A stretch of 5,613 nucleotides of DNA from Anaerolineales bacterium UBA3905. Lineage in GTDB: Bacteria; Chloroflexota; Anaerolineae; Caldilineales; Caldilineaceae. A program made the translations under genes and the position numbers. Below, piece by piece: positions 1 to 5,613 of the stretch. Below the pieces are notes generated by a model. The model saw only the letters and a list, made by a program, of their open reading frames with translations, was not told the origin of the DNA and ran no database searches. Position 1 is the stretch's first letter. Each line of letters begins with the position of its first letter. The stretch covers positions 818-6,430 of the forward strand of contig DGFH01000058.1 of the NCBI GenBank assembly GCA_002391565.1. The letters run 5' to 3'.

Positions 1-24
1 GGTTGTCACGTGATATTGCTCGCA

Positions 25-58
25 ATCTTCCCGGCAGCTTTGGAGCTTCCGGGAAGAT
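25..58 (-). terminator. Imperfect hairpin downstream of the hydrolase gene, terminator-like
   Basis: The arms ATCTTCCCGG (25-34) and CCGGGAAGAT (49-58) pair perfectly over 10 bp. After one C/T mismatch, AGCT (36-39) pairs with AGCT (44-47) around a 4-nt TTGG loop. The element begins 52 nt past the stop codon of the minus-strand hydrolase gene, where an intrinsic terminator would sit. No T-run follows the stem on either strand, so it is not a classical rho-independent terminator. A hairpin with the same arms lies at 5530-5569 beyond the last rightward gene. The terminator role is inferred; it could also be a dispersed REP-like repeat or an RNA 3'-end stabiliser. Confidence 0.5.
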
Positions 59-109
59 AAACGGTTAACCTAGCGGTCAGTAGATGACGCCACCGACCCC
101 GCCCGACGT

Positions 110-1132
110 TCACCGCAGCCAGCTATCGATCGGATCGACAGAACGCACCAGATGCATCCCAGCGGCGGCAAAACGGGCGAAGGCGGCGTCAGCGATCTCG
201 GTGTAGTCGATCACGCCGGGCGCCACCACCGGCGACATACAATCCGTCAACAGATACACCCTGCCGATTGCGTCTGGCGCCTCCGCCATCAATGCGTCGA
301 GCAAATCTTGCACTGTCCAGGCTACGCAGTGACTTTTCGCCTGGCCGGCCACCAACACGGCGTCGAAGGTGAGCAATTTGTCTAGCAACGCGCGGTTGAA
401 AACGCCGATTGGTCGACCATCCTGGTCGTACTTGACTTCTGGCCCTAATGCAGAGTAGTTCTCAGTCAACACCGCATTGCCTTTAATCTGGAAGTCGGGC
501 TGGCTGCACCGGGCAATGCTATGAAAGAAGATCGCTTCCTCAAACGCAGGCGCCAGAGCATGGCCGATGCCGCCCAACATGGCGTGATAAGGCCACACGG
601 TCAACGCATAATGGCCGGCGGTCGTGAGCGTGCGTGTGTAATGAAGTAAATAGTCTTGAACATAATCTGGCTCCAGACCCAGAGTTGCCGCCATGGCCGC
701 ATTGAAACGCCACACGCCGCTCTCGATCTCGTCCGCCGTAATCAACGTATAAGGCGCCGGGTGCTGACCCGCCGCATTGGTGAAGAAGATAGGATGAAAG
801 ATCTGCGCCGCCGAGTGCGTATCCAGCGTCGGAAACACCTGCGTGATCACCCCCAGGTTGCGGTAGATAAACTCGCAGAGACGCTGGTTGTCTTCTACTG
901 CACCGTTGCCGGAGCGCCCACCCACGAACAGTTCAAAGTCTGGAATACAAAAGGTGTTCTGCACATCGACGGCAAGCAGCGCCACCCGTTGCTGGTCGTG
1001 CAGCACCGGTTGCAGCCCATGACGCTGCGCCCACGCCTCAGCCTCCGCCGCGCGCTGAGCGTAGGACACCCGCCACACCTGCCCCACGCGCGCCGGATCA
1101 TAGTGCGGCGGCAATGGTAATGATCTTTGCAT
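110..1132 (-). CDS. Isochorismatase/nicotinamidase-like cysteine hydrolase (long form, 340 aa)
   Basis: This is a probable cytoplasmic amidase of the isochorismatase superfamily; no signal peptide is visible. Superfamily hallmarks appear in order. D56 (in AVDVQNTF) is the catalytic Asp. D104 and H106 (in LDTH) and H183 (in WPYH) match the metal ligands of yeast Pnc1-type nicotinamidases. K217 (in QIKGNAV) is the catalytic Lys, and C269 (in AKSHCV) is the nucleophile. The set supports an active enzyme that hydrolyses an amide or related bond, but the substrate cannot be read from sequence: nicotinamide, another amide and isochorismate-like compounds all remain possible. At 340 residues it is much longer than the usual 180-220. 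The extra length is about 50 residues before the first motif, roughly 35 extra between H106 and H183, and a C-terminal extension. The Cys that follows WPxH in many nicotinamidases is Ala184 here. The ATG start is supported by a strong GGGAGG Shine-Dalgarno (1138-1143) 5 nt away. The gene is divergent from the acylphosphatase and shares an operator-bearing region with it. Confidence 0.88.
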   Translation of the reverse strand: MQRSLPLPPHYDPARVGQVWRVSYAQRAAEAEAWAQRHGLQPVLHDQQRVALLAVDVQNTFCIPDFELFVGGRSGNGAVEDNQRLCEFIYRNLGVITQVFPTLDTHSAAQIFHPIFFTNAAGQHPAPYTLITADEIESGVWRFNAAMAATLGLEPDYVQDYLLHYTRTLTTAGHYALTVWPYHAMLGGIGHALAPAFEEAIFFHSIARCSQPDFQIKGNAVLTENYSALGPEVKYDQDGRPIGVFNRALLDKLLTFDAVLVAGQAKSHCVAWTVQDLLDALMAEAPDAIGRVYLLTDCMSPVVAPGVIDYTEIADAAFARFAAAGMHLVRSVDPIDSWLR

Positions 1133-1170
1133 TTGCCCCTCCCTGATTCAACTGCAGCCAGTTAGCGTCA

Positions 1171-1176
1171 TTTATA
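1171..1176 (-). promoter_or_regulatory. Candidate -10 box for the hydrolase gene
   Basis: On the minus strand this reads TATAAA, five of six matches to the sigma-70 -10 consensus, about 40 nt upstream of the hydrolase start codon. It lies directly downstream of, and overlaps by 2 nt, the palindrome at 1175-1190. A convincing -35 is missing: the best candidate is TCGAGA with a 19-bp spacer, so the promoter may be weak or need an activator. The assignment rests on sequence match and position only. Confidence 0.35.
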
Positions 1177-1190
1177 CACTAACCAGTGTA
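1175..1190. promoter_or_regulatory. Operator-like palindrome in the divergent intergenic region
   Basis: TACACTAACCAGTGTA is a perfect inverted repeat with two 6-bp arms and a 4-bp spacer. This size and form is typical of sites bound by dimeric helix-turn-helix repressors such as the TetR family. It sits between the divergent hydrolase and acylphosphatase genes and abuts the hydrolase -10 candidate (TATAAA, minus strand). A bound protein there would be expected to block or modulate hydrolase transcription. No regulator gene is in the window, so the binding protein is unknown. Confidence 0.45.
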
Positions 1191-1234
1191 ACACATCTCG
1201 ACCGACGTGTCTAGTTCGACTTGTTGGTTCGTGC

Positions 1235-1264
1235 TTGCCTCAAATTCACTCTCCACAGTACAAT
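1235..1264 (+). promoter_or_regulatory. Candidate promoter for the acylphosphatase-lipoprotein unit
   Basis: A TTGCCT hexamer (1235-1240, four of six matches to TTGACA) is followed after 18 bp by TACAAT (1259-1264, five of six matches to TATAAT). Transcription would start near 1271, giving a leader of about 24 nt that includes the AAGAGG ribosome binding site (1283-1288). The match is decent but rests on the sigma-70 consensus alone. Confidence 0.4.
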
Positions 1265-1294
1265 CCACCATGCAAGAGAGTCAAGAGGCATCGG

Positions 1295-1570
1295 ATGAAC
1301 AAACGCATTGAGGCAATCGTATATGGCCGCGTCCAGGGCGTAGGTTTTCGCTATGCCGCCTACAACCGGGCAATCCAATTGCATCTGAAGGGGTGGGTGA
1401 TGAACCGACCCGATGGCAGCGTGCGCGTGGTGGCGGAGGGAGCCGAGCGCGATCTGACGCAGCTGGCGGCCTGGTTGCACGAAGGCCCGCCAGCTGCCCA
1501 CGTCGAGTTGGTTGACCTGGACTGGCTGGATGCAACCGGCGAGTTCAGCTCGTTCACCATTCGCGGGTGA
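1295..1570 (+). CDS. acyP: Acylphosphatase (91 aa)
   Basis: This small cytoplasmic enzyme hydrolyses the carboxyl-phosphate bond of acylphosphates such as acetyl phosphate or 1,3-bisphosphoglycerate. The 91-residue length is standard for the family. The N-terminal signature GRVQGVGFR (residues 11-19) provides the phosphate-binding loop and catalytic Arg19. GWVMNRPDGSV (33-43) provides catalytic Asn37. The protein ends in the usual hydrophobic strand, FTIRG. The start chosen is ATG 1295, preceded by AAGAGG (1283-1288) at 6 nt. An in-frame TTG at 1235 would add 20 residues that lie outside the family core, and it overlaps the proposed -35 box. The next gene starts 5 nt after the stop, suggesting cotranscription and possibly translational coupling. 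The physiological substrate is uncertain, as for most bacterial acylphosphatases. Confidence 0.95.
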   Translation: MNKRIEAIVYGRVQGVGFRYAAYNRAIQLHLKGWVMNRPDGSVRVVAEGAERDLTQLAAWLHEGPPAAHVELVDLDWLDATGEFSSFTIRG

Positions 1571-1575
1571 CGCCA

Positions 1576-2115
1576 ATGAAACGCAACATGACGTTCGCCA
1601 TCTTCGCCGCAGGGCTTGTGGCAGCAGCGCTGTTGGCAGGCTGCCGACCAGTGACATTGCCAACAACGCCGCCGCAGATCACCATCGCGAATGAAGAAGA
1701 CACGGTCACCGTCGAGCACAGCGCAGGCGTCACCGTGATCGATGTCTTCAGCCCACGCGGCATTGGCGCGGCTCAGGTGCGACTCTCACCAGCGCAGGCG
1801 CGCGGAGCGCTGCAGGTGCGTTTTCACCTGCAAGGTCTGGAGCAGGCCACCTTCCACAACGGCGTCGCCCAACTCACCGTGTCTGTCTCTAGCATTCCGC
1901 CTTATGCGGCGTCACAAATGCTGACCTATGACGGGGGAACGCGCCCTCTCAGCGCCGACGACCCACTCTGGGCGACTGTCATGCTTGCCGCCAACGACGC
2001 TGTCACACCGACCGTCCCGCTCACATCAGGAGCATTCGTGGTTACATTACCGCCTGCCTTCCTGGCGCAGGACGCATCTGAGCTCTCTCTCCGCTGGATC
2101 GACTTCTACCGGTAG
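1576..2115 (+). CDS. Small predicted lipoprotein of unassigned family (179 aa)
   Basis: I do not recognise a named family. The N-terminus is a clear type II (lipoprotein) signal: MKRN, then a hydrophobic stretch, then the lipobox LLAGC with lipidated Cys at residue 23. The mature protein should be anchored on the outer face of a membrane. A short Pro/Thr linker (24-33) precedes a domain of about 145 residues that alternates polar and hydrophobic residues, as in a beta-sandwich. Distinctive parts are GIGAAQVRLS, VRFHLQGLEQ, VSVSSIPP and the C-terminal end LRWIDFYR, which looks like a conserved closing strand. There are no catalytic motifs. ATG 1576 is preferred because it supplies the positively charged Lys-Arg n-region. 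A GTG at 1567 overlapping the acylphosphatase stop, and an ATG at 1588, are alternatives. The only ribosome binding site candidate is GGGTGA (1565-1570), inside the end of the upstream gene, which points to coupled translation. Confidence 0.85.
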   Translation: MKRNMTFAIFAAGLVAAALLAGCRPVTLPTTPPQITIANEEDTVTVEHSAGVTVIDVFSPRGIGAAQVRLSPAQARGALQVRFHLQGLEQATFHNGVAQLTVSVSSIPPYAASQMLTYDGGTRPLSADDPLWATVMLAANDAVTPTVPLTSGAFVVTLPPAFLAQDASELSLRWIDFYR

Positions 2116-2125
2116 CTCGCCAGAT

Positions 2126-2147
2126 TTACCAAACAATGTGGTAAGAT
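2126..2147 (+). promoter_or_regulatory. Inverted repeat overlapping a possible extended -10 promoter
   Basis: TTACCA (2126-2131) and TGGTAA (2139-2144) form a perfect 6-bp inverted repeat with a 7-nt spacer. The right arm merges into TGGTAAGAT (2139-2147), which reads as an extended -10 element (TGn plus TAAGAT, four of six consensus). If used, transcription would start about 65 nt upstream of the large lipoprotein gene, and the repeat could act as an operator. It could equally be a weak hairpin at the end of the upstream gene; no T-tract follows. This is the only notable structure in the 104-bp gap. Confidence 0.28.
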
Positions 2148-2219
2148 TGGGAACCAGGCGCCCCGCGACGACGTCTCCTGAATAACAGCGTTTGATTGCT
2201 TCAGAAATACGGTGATTCT

Positions 2220-5450
<3,231 letters not shown>

Positions 5451-5480
5451 CTCAATTCACGCCAGCGCGTGATGCCCATT

Positions 5481-5501
5481 GCGCCTCTCCCCCCAAGGCG
5501 C
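5481..5501 (+). other. Small G+C-rich hairpin after the large lipoprotein gene
   Basis: GCGCCT (5481-5486) pairs with AGGCGC (5496-5501) around a 9-nt C-rich loop, 31 nt past the stop codon. No T-run follows. It may contribute to transcript 3'-end structure, but a stem this short can arise by chance in G+C-rich DNA. Confidence 0.25.
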
Positions 5502-5529
5502 CCGCCCTGCCCCGCCACACAACGAGATC

Positions 5530-5569
5530 GCCGCCATCTTCCCGGAAGAACTTCCGGGAAGATGGCGGC
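5530..5569 (+). terminator. Perfect 19-bp hairpin downstream of the large lipoprotein gene, terminator-like
   Basis: Bases 5530-5548 pair without mismatch to 5551-5569, leaving only two unpaired bases (effectively a GAAC tetraloop). The stem core has arms ATCTTCCCGGAAG and CTTCCGGGAAGAT, flanked by GCCGCC/GGCGGC. It starts 80 nt after the stop codon. The perfect G+C-rich stem makes it a strong candidate for ending transcription, probably from both sides, although no T-tract follows. It shares its arms with the hairpin at 25-58. The remaining 44 bases of the window show no gene start I can support. Confidence 0.6.
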
Positions 5570-5613
5570 CAGAATCTGCGGCTTTGGGCTGCAGCTACGA
5601 AAATCCGCCGCCC

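Noticed and set aside
6..26. TCACGTGA palindrome and the short ATTGC/GCAAT hairpin at the left edge
   Set aside because: These are too short to separate from chance, and the upstream context is missing.
656..1120. 154-codon open frame on the plus strand
   Set aside because: It lies wholly opposite the hydrolase gene, which has intact catalytic motifs. The translation is Arg/His-rich with no recognisable domain, as expected of an antisense frame in G+C-rich DNA.
1235..1294. 20-residue N-terminal extension of the acylphosphatase from a TTG codon
   Set aside because: ATG 1295 has a good AAGAGG site at 6 nt and yields the standard family length. The extension lies outside the family core and covers the likely promoter.
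1211..1666. 151-codon open frame on the minus strand
   Set aside because: It overlaps the complete acylphosphatase and the lipoprotein signal region, which have clear family signatures. Its own translation shows no motif.

Overview
The window looks like a chromosomal segment from a G+C-rich bacterium, most likely a member of the Chloroflexota (Roseiflexus, Chloroflexus or Caldilinea type). That placement is an inference from style. It rests on exported lipoproteins with long Thr-Pro 'TPTPT' linkers, an SH3b/PA14/Ig-like surface architecture, and weak Shine-Dalgarno sites on some genes. There are no rRNA, tRNA or phylogenetic marker genes to confirm it.

Layout. A minus-strand gene (110-1132) encodes a long member of the isochorismatase/nicotinamidase cysteine hydrolase superfamily with its catalytic and metal residues intact. 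A divergent intergenic region (1133-1294) holds a 16-bp operator-like palindrome and candidate promoters for both directions. Rightward from there come an acylphosphatase (1295-1570), a small lipoprotein of unassigned family almost touching it (1576-2115), a 104-bp gap with a possible promoter, and a 1076-residue modular surface lipoprotein (2220-5450). The last gene fills more than half the window. It contains a lipobox, an N-terminal Ig-like domain, an SH3b domain, two tandem PA14 domains and four further Ig-like repeats, joined by Thr/Pro-rich linkers and ending in a Pro/Thr/Ala-rich tail.

Both ends of the window carry related hairpins (25-58 and 5530-5569) that share the arms ATCTTCCCGG and CCGGGAAGAT. 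Each lies just downstream of the outermost gene that is transcribed toward it. They look like a recurrent 3'-end or terminator-type element, although neither has a T-tract.

How the genes relate. The acylphosphatase and small lipoprotein are probably cotranscribed because of their spacing. The large lipoprotein may be read with them or from its own promoter. Two of the three rightward genes encode exported lipoproteins, so this side has a cell-envelope theme. The hydrolase on the other strand is a separate unit with a likely cytoplasmic metabolic role. No intergenic stretch exceeds 300 bases. I see no mobile element, CRISPR array, RNA gene or defence system, and nothing that clearly amounts to a new biological system. 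The most interesting items are the architecture and internal duplication of the large lipoprotein, the paired hairpins, and the operator in the divergent region.
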